NCBI GenBank assembly: GCA_022701275.1
Contig: CP031740.1
Span: 1,685,001-1,749,000 of the forward strand
DNA from: Microcoleus vaginatus PCC 9802
GTDB taxonomy: Bacteria; Cyanobacteriota; Cyanobacteriia; Cyanobacteriales; Microcoleaceae
Direction: 5' to 3'
DNA: 64,000 nt
Shown here: positions 17,179 through 26,528 of the stretch, piece after piece
How positions within the stretch are numbered: the first letter of the stretch is position 1
Layout of the letters: every line of letters starts with the position of its first letter
Translations under genes and position numbers: made by a program
Notes under the pieces: generated by a model
Databases searched by the model: none
What the model saw: the letters and a program-made list of their open reading frames with translations, nothing else
Told to the model about the DNA's origin: nothing

Positions 17179-18638
17179 AACGTTTAAAATTAAAATCAAT
17201 GCTGGCGGCGGCGATCGCGATCGCCTTTTGTTTAATTGCGATCGCCAGCTACGCCCAAGCCAACAAGACTTTAACACTGGCGACTTCCCCAGACTACCCG
17301 CCCTATGAATTTAAAGATACGGCTGTTAGCGGCAACGAAATTATCGGTTTTGACATCGATATTGCCAAATATATTACTAAAAAATTGGGCTACGAACTGA
17401 AAGTAATTGGCATGGACTTTAACGGCTTAATTCCCGCTTTGCAGGCGGGCAGAGCCGATTTTGTGATGGCTGGAATGACTCCCACAGCAGAAAGGAAAAA
17501 AAATGTTGATTTTTCTGACCTTTACTACGAAGCTCAAAATACAATTGTCGCCAATAAAGGCAGCAATTTGACCAAAGCTGAAGATTTAGCCGGGAAAAAA
17601 GTAGGCGTTCAACTCGGAAGCATTCAGCAGGAAGCTGTGAAAAAAATGGCCGGGGTGCAACTGGCTGCTCTCAATAGGATTCCTGACATCATTCAAGAAA
17701 TTAAATCGAACCGCCTCGCGGCGGGAGTGATCGAGGATACTGTCGCTACGGGTTATGCTGCAGCGAACCCGGACTTGGAATTTAACACAATCCCGAATAC
17801 TGAAGAAAGCGGTTCGGCGATCGCCTTTCCCAAAGGTTCAAGATTAGTTCCAGAATTCAACCGAGTCCTCCAGCAAATGAAAGCCAGCGGTCAAATTAAG
17901 GAACTAGCTACTAAGTGGTTTTCTCGACCAATTCCGCAAGAACCTGCTCAAGCAAATCAGCCTGCGGTAGCGTCCAAGTTCGGGTTAGATTTTGGAAAAA
18001 TCGAGCCGAGTTTGCCTTATATTTTGTCCGGGATTTGGGTAACGCTAACTTTTACCTTGCTGTCGGCATTTCTCGGATTTATCTGGGGAATCGTGCTGTC
18101 TCTATTTAAGATTTCTAGCATTAAACCGCTGGCTTGGTTCGGTACTGCTTATACTTCTATTTTTAGAGGAACACCGCTAATTTTGCAGTTGACTTTAGTT
18201 TATTTTGCAACGCCACAGCTTACGGGCTATAATATATCGGCGCTGCAAGCTGGCGTAATTACTTTTTTCCTGAATTCTGGGGCTTATATTTCCGAAACAA
18301 TCCGCGCGGGAATTCAAGCCGTAGATAAAGGTCAAAAAGAAGCCGCAGAATCCCTTGGCGTTCCCTACAAACTGATGATGGGCGATATTATCTTGCCGCA
18401 AGCGTTGAAAAATATTTTGCCTGCATTGGTGAATGAAAGTATTGCTTTGCTGAAGGATTCAGCTTTAGTTTCAGTAATTGGCGTAGAAGACTTGCTGCGC
18501 CGCGCTACAATTGTGGGAGCAGAAAAGTATATTTACTTTGAACCTTTGATATTTGTCGGCGCAATTTATTATTTGATGGTGCTTAGTTTAACTTGGGGGG
18601 CAAATGTACTCGAACGTAGACTCCAAAGTAGCAGTTAA
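17175..18638 (+). CDS. Polar amino-acid ABC transporter: fused substrate-binding and permease protein
   Basis: 487 residues from the chosen start MKRLKLK. An open frame extends to 17127, but Met at 17175 begins a standard signal peptide (MLAAAIAIAFCLIAIA, cleavage after YAQA) and overlaps the preceding short ORF's stop by ATGA. The SBP_bac_3 domain covers about residues 33-265 (LTLATSPDYPPYEF, GFDIDIAKYI, DFVMAGMTPTAERK). A HisM/GlnP-type permease covers about 285-480 with the EAA loop (QKEAAESLGVPYKLMMGDIILPQALKNILP, read as two parts). Fusion of binding protein and permease is a known variant in cyanobacteria and Firmicutes. The ATPase gene overlaps its 3' end by 35 bp. The substrate is probably glutamine, glutamate or basic amino acids; it cannot be fixed from sequence. 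Confidence 0.9.
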   Translation: MKRLKLKSMLAAAIAIAFCLIAIASYAQANKTLTLATSPDYPPYEFKDTAVSGNEIIGFDIDIAKYITKKLGYELKVIGMDFNGLIPALQAGRADFVMAGMTPTAERKKNVDFSDLYYEAQNTIVANKGSNLTKAEDLAGKKVGVQLGSIQQEAVKKMAGVQLAALNRIPDIIQEIKSNRLAAGVIEDTVATGYAAANPDLEFNTIPNTEESGSAIAFPKGSRLVPEFNRVLQQMKASGQIKELATKWFSRPIPQEPAQANQPAVASKFGLDFGKIEPSLPYILSGIWVTLTFTLLSAFLGFIWGIVLSLFKISSIKPLAWFGTAYTSIFRGTPLILQLTLVYFATPQLTGYNISALQAGVITFFLNSGAYISETIRAGIQAVDKGQKEAAESLGVPYKLMMGDIILPQALKNILPALVNESIALLKDSALVSVIGVEDLLRRATIVGAEKYIYFEPLIFVGAIYYLMVLSLTWGANVLERRLQSSS

Positions 18639-19353
18639 GGTCGATCGCCTGTATAAATCTTTTGGCACTCTGAAGGTTTTGCGCGAGATAACTACTGAAA
18701 TTCATAAAGGAGAAGTGATTGCCATTATCGGCCCTTCGGGGTGCGGCAAATCTACTTTTTTGCGGTGTTTGAATTTACTGGAAATTCCGACTTCGGGAAA
18801 GATATACATTGATGGGGTGGATATTACTTTGCCGAAGGCAGATATTATGAAAATCCGCCAGAAAGTGGGGATGGTTTTTCAGCATTTCCACTTGTTCCCG
18901 CACATGACTGTGCTGCAAAATGTGATCTATGCGCCTGTAAAGGTGAAGCAGGTTGAATCGGATGAGGCACGTCTGAAGGGGTTAGAATTGCTGGAAAAAG
19001 TGGGTTTGTCAGATAAGGCAGAGGTTTATCCTTCTAAGCTTTCGGGGGGACAAAAACAGCGGGTGGCGATCGCCCGCTGTTTGGCTATGGAACCGGAAAT
19101 TTTGTTGATGGACGAACCGACTTCTGCACTCGATCCAGAAATGGTTAAAGAAGTGTTAGATGTGATGAAAGCTTTGACGAAAACGGGAATTACAATGGCA
19201 ATTGTAACTCACGAAATGGGTTTTGCGCGGGAAGTCGCCCACCGGATCTTGTTTCTGGATGGCGGAAAGGTGGCGGAAGATGTGCCGCCGCAGGAGTTTT
19301 TTAGCAACCCGAAGTGCGATCGCGCCAAGCAATTTCTGGAAAAAATGCTTTAA
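18604..19353 (+). CDS. Polar amino-acid ABC transporter ATP-binding protein (GlnQ-type)
   Basis: 249 residues. All ABC ATPase motifs are present: Walker A GPSGCGKST near residue 40, Q-loop VFQHFHLFPHMTV, signature LSGGQKQR, Walker B ILLMDEPTSALDPE and the switch His in THEMGF. HFHLFPHMTVLQN is typical of the GlnQ/HisP group. The frame begins inside the permease gene (35-bp overlap); the residue-9 region VAVKVDRLYKSFG is where family alignments begin, so a start slightly further in is possible. It energises import through the fused binding-protein/permease upstream and ends the operon. Confidence 0.92.
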   Translation: MYSNVDSKVAVKVDRLYKSFGTLKVLREITTEIHKGEVIAIIGPSGCGKSTFLRCLNLLEIPTSGKIYIDGVDITLPKADIMKIRQKVGMVFQHFHLFPHMTVLQNVIYAPVKVKQVESDEARLKGLELLEKVGLSDKAEVYPSKLSGGQKQRVAIARCLAMEPEILLMDEPTSALDPEMVKEVLDVMKALTKTGITMAIVTHEMGFAREVAHRILFLDGGKVAEDVPPQEFFSNPKCDRAKQFLEKML

Positions 19354-19500
19354 TTCATATAATAATTAGAGTTTTTAACCGCAGACGACACAGAGTTAGA
19401 GGAGAAAAAGACTGTTGCGGTAGGCTGCGTCAGGTTGGAGAGGCTCGATCGCCACGGAAAGTATAATAATGTTTATCCGATGATTAACGTGGTAATTCTG

Positions 19501-20226
19501 TTAGAAAAATGAGAGAATTCTTTGAATCACCTGGGTATTAAAATCTTTCGGAAAGCGGTCTCTTTCCTGAGCGTGATCGAGAAAGAAAGTCTTGGGATAA
19601 TAAGCAAGACCGGCTTCCATCTCGCTAATCTTTTCTAATAAGGGTTCGATCTGATCGATTTTGTCGGGATGGCGATGTTGGATGAGAGTCGCAGCATTCC
19701 TAAAATGCCGCCCCTCATCCTGCGTCACCAAATGTCCTACGCGAGCAAAGCCGTTCCCATAGTGTTGGTAGAATTCCTTAATATCCCGGTGATAAGACCA
19801 CACGGAACCCATTTCGTCAAACATTAAACCAACTAGAATGGTGAATTCGTTCTCAATCAAAAACGAGATCGGTTCGAGTTCATGCACCCGACTCTGGTTT
19901 TTTTGGTCGATCGCCTCTGGCGACAAACCTGATACCATGTGATAGACCTTACGTAGAGCAACGTAGTGCCGTAATTCGTCTTGCAGCCAAAGTTCGATCG
20001 CACTCATGAATTCTAACGAGAACTCCGAACTGCGAGATAGCAGATGCTCGTAGAGTGGCTGACTGTCTCCCTCAGAGAACACATCTCGGCTCAGGAGATC
20101 CATAAATCCAGCCTGAATTGTAGGCGCGACTTCGGGAATTTTCAACTCATCGGCAATAAATTCATCTACACTCCACTCACTGCTAAGAATCGGAATTCCC
20201 CGGACATGATGAGTTTGTAATTTCAT
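19501..20226 (-). CDS. Ferritin-like diiron protein of the YgiBC-type operon
   Basis: 241 residues. Two (D/E)ExxRH metal motifs are visible (LWLQDELRHYVAL near residue 83 and TQDEGRHFRNA near 170). Between them ENEFTILVGLMFDE supplies more acidic residues, consistent with a four-helix bundle binding two irons. The DExRH form is shared with acyl-ACP desaturases and other carboxylate-bridged diiron oxygenases, though this protein is shorter than desaturases (about 350). It is the last gene of an operon with a DUF1190 protein and an ATP-grasp ligase, 18 bp downstream of the latter. An oxidative tailoring or peroxide-scavenging role is possible; substrate unknown. Confidence 0.75.
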   Translation of the reverse strand: MKLQTHHVRGIPILSSEWSVDEFIADELKIPEVAPTIQAGFMDLLSRDVFSEGDSQPLYEHLLSRSSEFSLEFMSAIELWLQDELRHYVALRKVYHMVSGLSPEAIDQKNQSRVHELEPISFLIENEFTILVGLMFDEMGSVWSYHRDIKEFYQHYGNGFARVGHLVTQDEGRHFRNAATLIQHRHPDKIDQIEPLLEKISEMEAGLAYYPKTFFLDHAQERDRFPKDFNTQVIQRILSFF

Positions 20227-20244
20227 AGTTTTTCTGATTAGAAT

Positions 20245-21552
20245 TTAAGTATTCACCAGACGATCGCTCACGATATGCGGAACAATTAAGCAATGTCGTC
20301 CGGTGATCGGATTGGTATCTCCGCGCAATACGATGCCGGATGGAGTATCGCCGACAATCCAGGAACCTACGACGAAGTGGTAGCCAAAATATTCGGGCAA
20401 GGGTTGATAGGACTGAATAATGAATCCTTCGCGATCGTAGCCCATCGCCTCACGGGCGTGAACGGCTCCGGCAACAAAATCGCCTGTTTCAATAGAAACC
20501 CCAACACCTTCTAGACCGACGAGGGGCTTTTTGACGTGCATTTGGGTCAGTAATGCTGTGGATTCGAGCGAGATAGTATCTGTGAAGAAAGTGGGTAGCA
20601 AGAATTGAGCGTACACTGGGTGGTTGCCAAATAATTCCCACATCCATACCATCGATCCTTTATTGCTTAAAATCTGTTTCCACAGCGGTTCAATGATTTT
20701 CACGTCCCCTGCTATCAGGCGCGATGCTAGGGCTTCATCTGCGTTAAAGGATTGGCTGGCGAGTTGCAAATCCAGCCAATCGACGATTTTCCACAGCCGC
20801 AATATCCGATTATTGAATTGATCAACAAAAAATCCTTCTTCATCAACGCCCAGATGGTTACGCAATCCTACAAGTTGGGTGAAAAAGCGATCGTTTCCCA
20901 ATTCTTGATTAATAATTTCCACCAGTTGTCCTGCCATCTCGGTATCTTCTGACAGATGCTCGTCAATTAACAAGCTCAGACCGAACTGCTTTAAATCATA
21001 ATGACGACTTAGAGTGCGGAATCGACCCGCAACTTCGTCCCAAAAGTTGTTGAACTGATTGGCATCGTTGGGAAGCGATCGCAAATCTCGGCTTGGTTTT
21101 TTCATGTCATCTAACCACAGCCATTGATAGACTGTTTCTGCACCCAAGAGAGGAGTTTCGCCGTTGATTTCTAGAAGGCTAATTTTTCCATCTTCAGTGA
21201 CGGCAAGATCGAAACGGGTATAAAGAGACATATCTTCTGCTTCGTCAACCCGATCCCACGAAACCTGAATTGCTTCCCAGAAAGCAGGGGGAATAGCGAG
21301 TTTTTTCATCCGATTTTCTAGGCCATCAGCGGTGAAAAACCAGTCCAAAAACTCCCGGCACATATCCCAAAGAGCCTCAGTAGCATCCCAGATCCTCGCC
21401 TCTTCCTGGCGCGAAAACATCACCCCAAAGGGACGGTCTAAGGCTTCTGCCCAGTAGCGTTGGTTGATGTCTGCAAGAGGCTGACATTGGTAGGCGTTCT
21501 CTAATACGTGCTGCTGCCAGTTGCGCCGTCGCTGAAACAAAAAGGGATACAT
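20245..21552 (-). CDS. Glutathionylspermidine synthase-like ATP-grasp protein (YgiC/YjfC type)
   Basis: 435 residues, ligase domain only, without the amidase of classical GspSA. Recognisable blocks are DQ-like RYDLAVTEDGKISLLEINGETPLL (metal/ATP region near 120), VGLRNHLGVDEEGFFVDQ, GNHPVYAQFLLPTFF and the C-terminal IIQSYQPLPEYFGYHF...VVGSWIVG. In E. coli, ygiC and yjfC encode such proteins and each is adjacent to a DUF1190 gene, exactly as here. Reported structures of YgiC/YjfC-type proteins did not establish glutathionylspermidine synthesis, so an amide ligase acting on another amine or peptide is as likely. Central gene of a three-gene operon. Confidence 0.82.
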   Translation of the reverse strand: MYPFLFQRRRNWQQHVLENAYQCQPLADINQRYWAEALDRPFGVMFSRQEEARIWDATEALWDMCREFLDWFFTADGLENRMKKLAIPPAFWEAIQVSWDRVDEAEDMSLYTRFDLAVTEDGKISLLEINGETPLLGAETVYQWLWLDDMKKPSRDLRSLPNDANQFNNFWDEVAGRFRTLSRHYDLKQFGLSLLIDEHLSEDTEMAGQLVEIINQELGNDRFFTQLVGLRNHLGVDEEGFFVDQFNNRILRLWKIVDWLDLQLASQSFNADEALASRLIAGDVKIIEPLWKQILSNKGSMVWMWELFGNHPVYAQFLLPTFFTDTISLESTALLTQMHVKKPLVGLEGVGVSIETGDFVAGAVHAREAMGYDREGFIIQSYQPLPEYFGYHFVVGSWIVGDTPSGIVLRGDTNPITGRHCLIVPHIVSDRLVNT

Positions 21553-21647
21553 GGATGAAGCACCTTGCTAGTGGTGTGGAACTCAAGGATCTACAAAAAC
21601 AGAGAAAAAATAGTTGTGGGATGAATGGCCGCTCAAAAATGCTTGCA

Positions 21648-22301
21648 TCACTTGCCTCCGTCTCCCAAAGAACCCGTGGAGCGGACAGCATTACCAAACC
21701 TCCCTCGTCCTTTGATGGTTCCCTGAGCTGCGTGGCCTGGGGGGCGATTTGGGGTGTCGCGACTGGAGGAAAAGGAGGGAGAATCTAGCGGTATGCCCTG
21801 TAGGGGACGAGTAATCTGGGTTCTATCTGGAGTTACAATTCCGATGTTGGAGCGGTAAACGGGTTGCACTGGATAAACCCTGTAGGAGCCGCTAGAGCCG
21901 CCGTTGACCACTGTTGGAGGGGCATCATCATCGACATCATCAGTGAAATAGAAGCCGCCGAAGTCTGGTCGCCATCCGGCGGTAGCAACGCTGGAATTCG
22001 ATACCTGCGAGCAAATGCTTGCTGTGTCTTCTTGGCATTCTGGCTGCGTGCGATACACGGGCGTAATGCGTTCGTATTCCTGCATTGCGTACCGGAACTG
22101 GGCCTGACACTGCTCTTTGGTGAACCCGTTGCTTTGGTTCATCGCATCTACAATACATTGCTGTTCGGATTCGTAGTAGCGTACTTCGTTGCGTTGGTGC
22201 AACATGGTATAAGCAAGATAGCCTAATCCACCGATCGCTAGTACACCTGATGTAATTAGAAGGTAACGAATTGTTGTCGTTCGATTGTTGTTATGAGTCA
22301 T
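21648..22301 (-). CDS. DUF1190 (YgiB/YjfM-like) membrane-anchored protein
   Basis: 217 residues. A single N-terminal transmembrane or signal-anchor segment lies at residues 11-32 (YLLITSGVLAIGGLGYLAY). Next comes a cysteine-containing domain with the DUF1190 pattern (YESEQQCIVD, FTKEQCQAQFRYAM, YRTQPECQED, CSQVSN) and a low-complexity Gly/Ser/Pro tail (about 100-217). DUF1190 proteins of E. coli (YgiB, YjfM) are lipoprotein or membrane partners of ATP-grasp ligases. It is the first gene of the operon, 95 bp before the ligase, and probably presents a substrate or anchors the complex outside the membrane. That role is inference from conserved context only. Confidence 0.78.
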   Translation of the reverse strand: MTHNNNRTTTIRYLLITSGVLAIGGLGYLAYTMLHQRNEVRYYESEQQCIVDAMNQSNGFTKEQCQAQFRYAMQEYERITPVYRTQPECQEDTASICSQVSNSSVATAGWRPDFGGFYFTDDVDDDAPPTVVNGGSSGSYRVYPVQPVYRSNIGIVTPDRTQITRPLQGIPLDSPSFSSSRDTPNRPPGHAAQGTIKGRGRFGNAVRSTGSLGDGGK

Positions 22302-22521
22302 GGCTAACCGGAGGTTAGAGTCATTATTTCAAAGAACCTGTAATGTGATGAATTTGCTGCCACTGAGAGGATTGGATTTACACGGTCAGCCAAAGTTCAA
22401 GTAATTTACCTAAGTCTGTGAGTTGGCACTCACGACTTTGACTTTGATTATAGCTTTTACTACATTGCCCGATTCAGGGATTTCTCGAACGCAGCAAATT
22501 ATATTGCTCCTATATTTGATT

Positions 22522-23583
22522 TCAAATTCGCCTTTTTTGACTGCGCTGATTTCGCTGCCGATCGAGCTTTGCCAAAGCAGCACCGGAAACATCCGCCAGA
22601 ATGCTAATTATCCGATACAAAGCCACGGCACTCAGAATTATACCCGTAGAAAAGCGATCGGACAGCAGGGCGATCGCCGTTGCTTCAAATACTCCCATTC
22701 CCCCCGGTGCACCCGGTACGACTAAACCGACAACAAACGCAAAACAAAAAGCACCGAACAAGTTGGGAATATTGCTAAAGTTCACCGGAGTTAAAGCCGT
22801 TACAGTTAGCAAAAAACCGCAGCCCCGCAATCCGATAAAACACATTTGTCCGATTAACGGCACTAAAGGATAGCGTTTAATTGGCAAATTAATTTGGCTG
22901 TGGGACTTGACAGGAAATGTTTTTTTAGCTATCTTGGAAGTAGACTCTGTAGTAAAATTTAGTTGATCCTCCGCAGCCTCCTCAGCCTGGGAATTTTCCC
23001 CATTGTTCTTGGATAACTTCAACCGCTCTACAAAGAGAACGATCGGATTTAAAATTCGGGGATGAATCGCCGTTAAAATAGCAGCACAACCGACAATCCG
23101 CAAAAACCAATTGATTTTCTCAAAACAAATCAACCCTATCAGCACGCCCGCAGAAGCCATAAGCAGCGGTTCCAGCAACACGCTGAGAGTAGCAGCTTTC
23201 GGGAAAATTCCTGCTTTTTTGGCTTCCAATATTCGACCCCAAAAATGCCAAATATTCCCCGGCAAATACTTGGCAATATTAGTTTTGAGAAAAACTTGAA
23301 TCGCCCAGGCGGCAGTTACAGGTTGGCGGAATTCCCGCAAAATCAACATCCACACCCAACCGACAAAAATTAGAGACAATAAAGTGACGCCGAGGGCGAT
23401 CGCCAGCAACGGAAAACTTTCGGCTCGAATTTGGATATTCGCGACTTCTCGCCAGTGAGTTAAAAAAGCTTTGGCAATAAATAAAAACGTCCCGCCCAAA
23501 ATCAAATAGCGCAAATAAGGCTTTAAATGCGACTTCGCGATCTTCAAAAAATTCTGAATTCGATGCAAGTGTGGTTTTCCCAT
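22522..23583 (-). CDS. UPF0104 / LPG-synthase TM-region membrane protein
   Basis: 353 residues with about eight hydrophobic segments (YLILGGTFLFIAKAF, LLAIALGVTLLSLIFVGWVW, and others). The conserved stretches KTNIAKYLPGNIWHFWGR and GLVVPGAPGGMGVFEA are diagnostic for the UPF0104 family, the flippase half of lysylphosphatidylglycerol synthase (MprF). The lysyl-transferase domain is absent. Stand-alone members are thought to be lipid or glycolipid flippases near glycosyltransferases, but function here is undetermined. A hydrophilic, charged loop (residues 190-235) is longer than usual. Monocistronic as far as can be seen. Confidence 0.85.
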   Translation of the reverse strand: MGKPHLHRIQNFLKIAKSHLKPYLRYLILGGTFLFIAKAFLTHWREVANIQIRAESFPLLAIALGVTLLSLIFVGWVWMLILREFRQPVTAAWAIQVFLKTNIAKYLPGNIWHFWGRILEAKKAGIFPKAATLSVLLEPLLMASAGVLIGLICFEKINWFLRIVGCAAILTAIHPRILNPIVLFVERLKLSKNNGENSQAEEAAEDQLNFTTESTSKIAKKTFPVKSHSQINLPIKRYPLVPLIGQMCFIGLRGCGFLLTVTALTPVNFSNIPNLFGAFCFAFVVGLVVPGAPGGMGVFEATAIALLSDRFSTGIILSAVALYRIISILADVSGAALAKLDRQRNQRSQKRRI

Positions 23584-23837
23584 TTTCTGATCCCGATTTT
23601 GAATTTGGGATTAAGTTATACTGTTTTAGATTTTATATTTGAGATGGGCTAAGGCGGAATTGTGGTTGATTTACACGGCATGATATGACGGAATAAATCT
23701 GTTTAACCTAACCTATGCAGACTTCTACAGACTGTGCGTAATGCCCGCCTTACAGACTATTTAGGGCGTTTTTAACCACAAATTTAAATTTAAAATCTAA
23801 AATTTAGATCGATATACCTCGCTAGGAGTACATTTCT

Positions 23838-25883
23838 ATGCCCGGCCCGAGCCCTGACGGTCTTTCCTATCTTTTAGATGATAGCCCCAATAGTTTCGCC
23901 TTGACTCCGGGCTTTTTGACTCCTTATCCTAACGGATTTTTTGCCCTTGGCGGCAACGATTTTATTATCGGTTCGTCGGATGCCGATCGCATCAGCGGCG
24001 ATAATGGTAACGATCGCATTCTCGGCGGCAGCAATTCCGATACCCTGTTCGGGGGTGCCGACAACGATGTACTTAACGGCGGTGTCAGCAGCGACATCCT
24101 GTTTGGCGATACCGGCAGCGATACCTTGCAGGGAGGTAAGGGAGATGACGCCCTCAACGGTGACTCTGGCAGCGACGTTTTAGTGGGCGATGGCGGCAAA
24201 GATATGCTGACAGGGGGTTTGGGCTTCGATGCCTTTGTCCTCCGCAGTGACTCCGCAGTCACCGATCCGGCTGCTGCAGACGTTATTACTGACTTTAACA
24301 GTTTTGTGGATTCGATCGGACTGACTGACAACCTTACCGAAGCTGACTTGATCCTCGAAGAAATCTCGATCGCCCCCGGTATTTCCAATACATTAATTAA
24401 AATTCGCCAATCCAATGCTATTTTAGGCTTGGTAGCCAACGCATCTCCACAAGACCTCGCCGATACATTCATCTCTGCAACTACCGTATTGGGCAACCAA
24501 CTGGATCAAGCTCGCGATTTAGGCGTTTTGGGCGACACTCAAACGATCGCAGACTCGGTTAGCAACGCCCGGCCAGACAGCCTTTACCGCTTTACTTTGC
24601 CTGCAAATAGCGACTTTAAATTAACTGTCAGCGGTTTGACGGCGGATGTTGATGTTGCTGTGATTAAAGATATTAATGGCGACAATTCTATTGACTTCAC
24701 CGATATTATTGCTTCTTCTCAAGAATTGGATTTATCGCCGGAGTCGATCGACATCGACGGTTTAGCCGCAGGAACTTACTTTGTCCGAGTTTATCAATAC
24801 CAAGGCAGTACAGATTTCACCCTAAATCTGTCTGCAACTCCTGCAACTGTTTCTCCTAACAATCCGAGCAACTTGCAAGGTTTTGACTCTCGTTTTGGAT
24901 TAGGTTTGGTAAATGCAGCGGCGGCAGTTGCTAACGCTCAAGGTACTGCACCGTTTCCTGACGTTCCCGACTTGGGCGGCGACGAGTGGGGCAGAGATTT
25001 AATTAAAGCTCCGGAGGTTTGGGCCCAGGGCTTGACTGGAGACGGAATTGTGGTGGCAGTTATCGACAGCGGAGTTGACTACAATCACCCGGATTTGACG
25101 GGGAATATTTGGAGTAATGCGGGGGAAACCGGTGTTGATGCGATCGGTCGCAATAAAGCTAGCAACAGGGTTGATGATGATGGCAATGGCTTTGTTGACG
25201 ATTTCCGAGGATGGGATTTTGTCAACAACGATAATGACCCGATGGATGATAACAATCACGGCACTCATATTTCGGGTTTAGTTGCTGCGAAAAAAGATGG
25301 GGTTGGGATTACTGGAACGGCTCCAACTGCGAAGATTATGCCTTTGAAAATACTTGATGGCGCAGGGGTGGGCAAAATTCGGGATGAAATTAATGCCATT
25401 AATTATGCGGTGGCAAATGGAGCGAAGGTGATTAATGTAAGTTTGGGCGGCCAAGAGTTGAATTATGAAGAATTGAATACGATTCGAGCCGCTGAAGCTC
25501 AAGGCGCGATCGTGATTTCGGCGGCAGGAAATGATGCTCGCGCCCAAGCAGATTATCCGGCTCGGTTTGCCAATGAGGTAGGAATTGCTGTCGGTGCTGT
25601 TAGCCGAAATGGCTTGTTTGCGGATTATTCTAACCGGGCGGGTTCGGAGGCAATTAATTATTTTGTTGCTCCGGGCGGCGACGGTGGCACGACGGGTTCT
25701 GGTGACGTTTATTCAACTGTGTCGCTTTCGGAACCGGGGATTCCCTATCAATATTTTGCGGGTACTTCAATGGCAGTGCCACAAGTATCCGGGGTGATAG
25801 CTTTGATGTTGCAAGCTAATCCGAGTCTGACTCCTGCTGATATTAAGAGGATTCTTGCAGAAACTGCGAATCGAGCGGTTTGA
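23838..25883 (+). CDS. RTX-repeat subtilisin-like serine protease (S8)
   Basis: 681 residues. Residues 30-130 contain RTX calcium-binding nonapeptides (GGNDFIIGS, GDNGNDRILGG, GGADNDVLNGG). A pre-peptidase (PPC) domain spans about 230-335 (YRFTLPANSDFKLTV, GTYFVRVYQ), and a subtilase domain spans 390-681. The triad is complete: Asp410 in AVIDSGVDYNHPDL, His474 in NNHGTHISGL and Ser644 in AGTSMAVPQVSG; oxyanion Asn is in SAAGND. No Sec signal peptide is visible. RTX repeats usually sit at the C-terminus as part of type I secretion signals, so an N-terminal position is unusual although known in cyanobacterial multidomain proteases. Probably a calcium-dependent secreted protease. Confidence 0.9.
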   Translation: MPGPSPDGLSYLLDDSPNSFALTPGFLTPYPNGFFALGGNDFIIGSSDADRISGDNGNDRILGGSNSDTLFGGADNDVLNGGVSSDILFGDTGSDTLQGGKGDDALNGDSGSDVLVGDGGKDMLTGGLGFDAFVLRSDSAVTDPAAADVITDFNSFVDSIGLTDNLTEADLILEEISIAPGISNTLIKIRQSNAILGLVANASPQDLADTFISATTVLGNQLDQARDLGVLGDTQTIADSVSNARPDSLYRFTLPANSDFKLTVSGLTADVDVAVIKDINGDNSIDFTDIIASSQELDLSPESIDIDGLAAGTYFVRVYQYQGSTDFTLNLSATPATVSPNNPSNLQGFDSRFGLGLVNAAAAVANAQGTAPFPDVPDLGGDEWGRDLIKAPEVWAQGLTGDGIVVAVIDSGVDYNHPDLTGNIWSNAGETGVDAIGRNKASNRVDDDGNGFVDDFRGWDFVNNDNDPMDDNNHGTHISGLVAAKKDGVGITGTAPTAKIMPLKILDGAGVGKIRDEINAINYAVANGAKVINVSLGGQELNYEELNTIRAAEAQGAIVISAAGNDARAQADYPARFANEVGIAVGAVSRNGLFADYSNRAGSEAINYFVAPGGDGGTTGSGDVYSTVSLSEPGIPYQYFAGTSMAVPQVSGVIALMLQANPSLTPADIKRILAETANRAV

Positions 25884-25920
25884 ATTCGATCTGGTGCGAT
25901 CGATCTACAATCCTCAATCT

Positions 25921-26050
25921 TATACCAATTATTCACTGTAGGGACAGGGCAATGCCGTGTCCTACTTCCCGCGCCGGACATCGCATTGCCCTGTCCCTAC
26001 AGACGCTTCCGTACAATCAATCTGTATCACTACTTTTGGGAATTGGTATT
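25921..26050. repeat. MITE-like nested inverted repeat
   Basis: The outer ends are TATACCAATT (25921) and AATTGGTATT (26041). Inside, perfect 19-bp arms at 25937-25955 and 25983-26001 (TGTAGGGACAGGGCAATGC and its complement) form a long hairpin. There is no coding capacity. It occupies most of the gap between convergent genes and slightly overlaps the stop of the next gene, so it may also serve as terminator. Confidence 0.7.
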
Positions 26051-26528
26051 AAAAATTGGCGGCGTAAGTTAAGTCAAATTGGCGGCACAGGGTGATGCAG
26101 CAGTAGCTTGGTCGATCGAATACTAACTCGTAATTCATGTGGCCGTCTATTTTGGTGATCGGCTGCTTTAAGGGGATGCCCTGAATGTCGTATTGGCGGC
26201 GTTCTAAGGCACTCCAGTCGATAATTTTGAAGTCGATTTGGTTCTGCAACTCAGTTGCGATCAGATATAGGTGCATCTTGTCTTGAACTTTCCCAGTCAA
26301 GGGAACTTTTATTAACACTGACTGGGTGACAAGGGGTTTTTGGTCGTTGGGATGCTTCTGGGTGTGGCAGCTTTTGAGTTCTATATCGTAAGGTTCTACC
26401 TTGAATTTCTCTCCACTGGCGATCGCAGATGAGTGCAAATCTTTCAGGCACTTTTCTAGGTGAGGAATCAGCCCTAAGTCTGGATCACACAGCAGTTTAC
26501 GAATGTTGGAGGTTTCAGTGGCTGTCAT
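26049..26528 (-). CDS. Hypothetical protein, 159 residues
   Basis: No family recognised. The sequence is soluble, with no signal peptide or membrane helix. A helical N-terminus (NIRKLLCDPDLGLIPHLEKCLKDL) precedes a probable beta-rich part (VLIKVPLTGKVQDKMHLYLIA, YDIQGIPLKQPI). Cysteines at the end occur in SYCCITLCRQFDL. The stop codon is at the edge of a MITE-like repeat, so the extreme C-terminus (LTYAANF) may be repeat-derived. Codon usage resembles the neighbours, and the ATG is preceded by a purine-rich stretch, which supports a real gene. Confidence 0.6.
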   Translation of the reverse strand: MTATETSNIRKLLCDPDLGLIPHLEKCLKDLHSSAIASGEKFKVEPYDIELKSCHTQKHPNDQKPLVTQSVLIKVPLTGKVQDKMHLYLIATELQNQIDFKIIDWSALERRQYDIQGIPLKQPITKIDGHMNYELVFDRPSYCCITLCRQFDLTYAANF

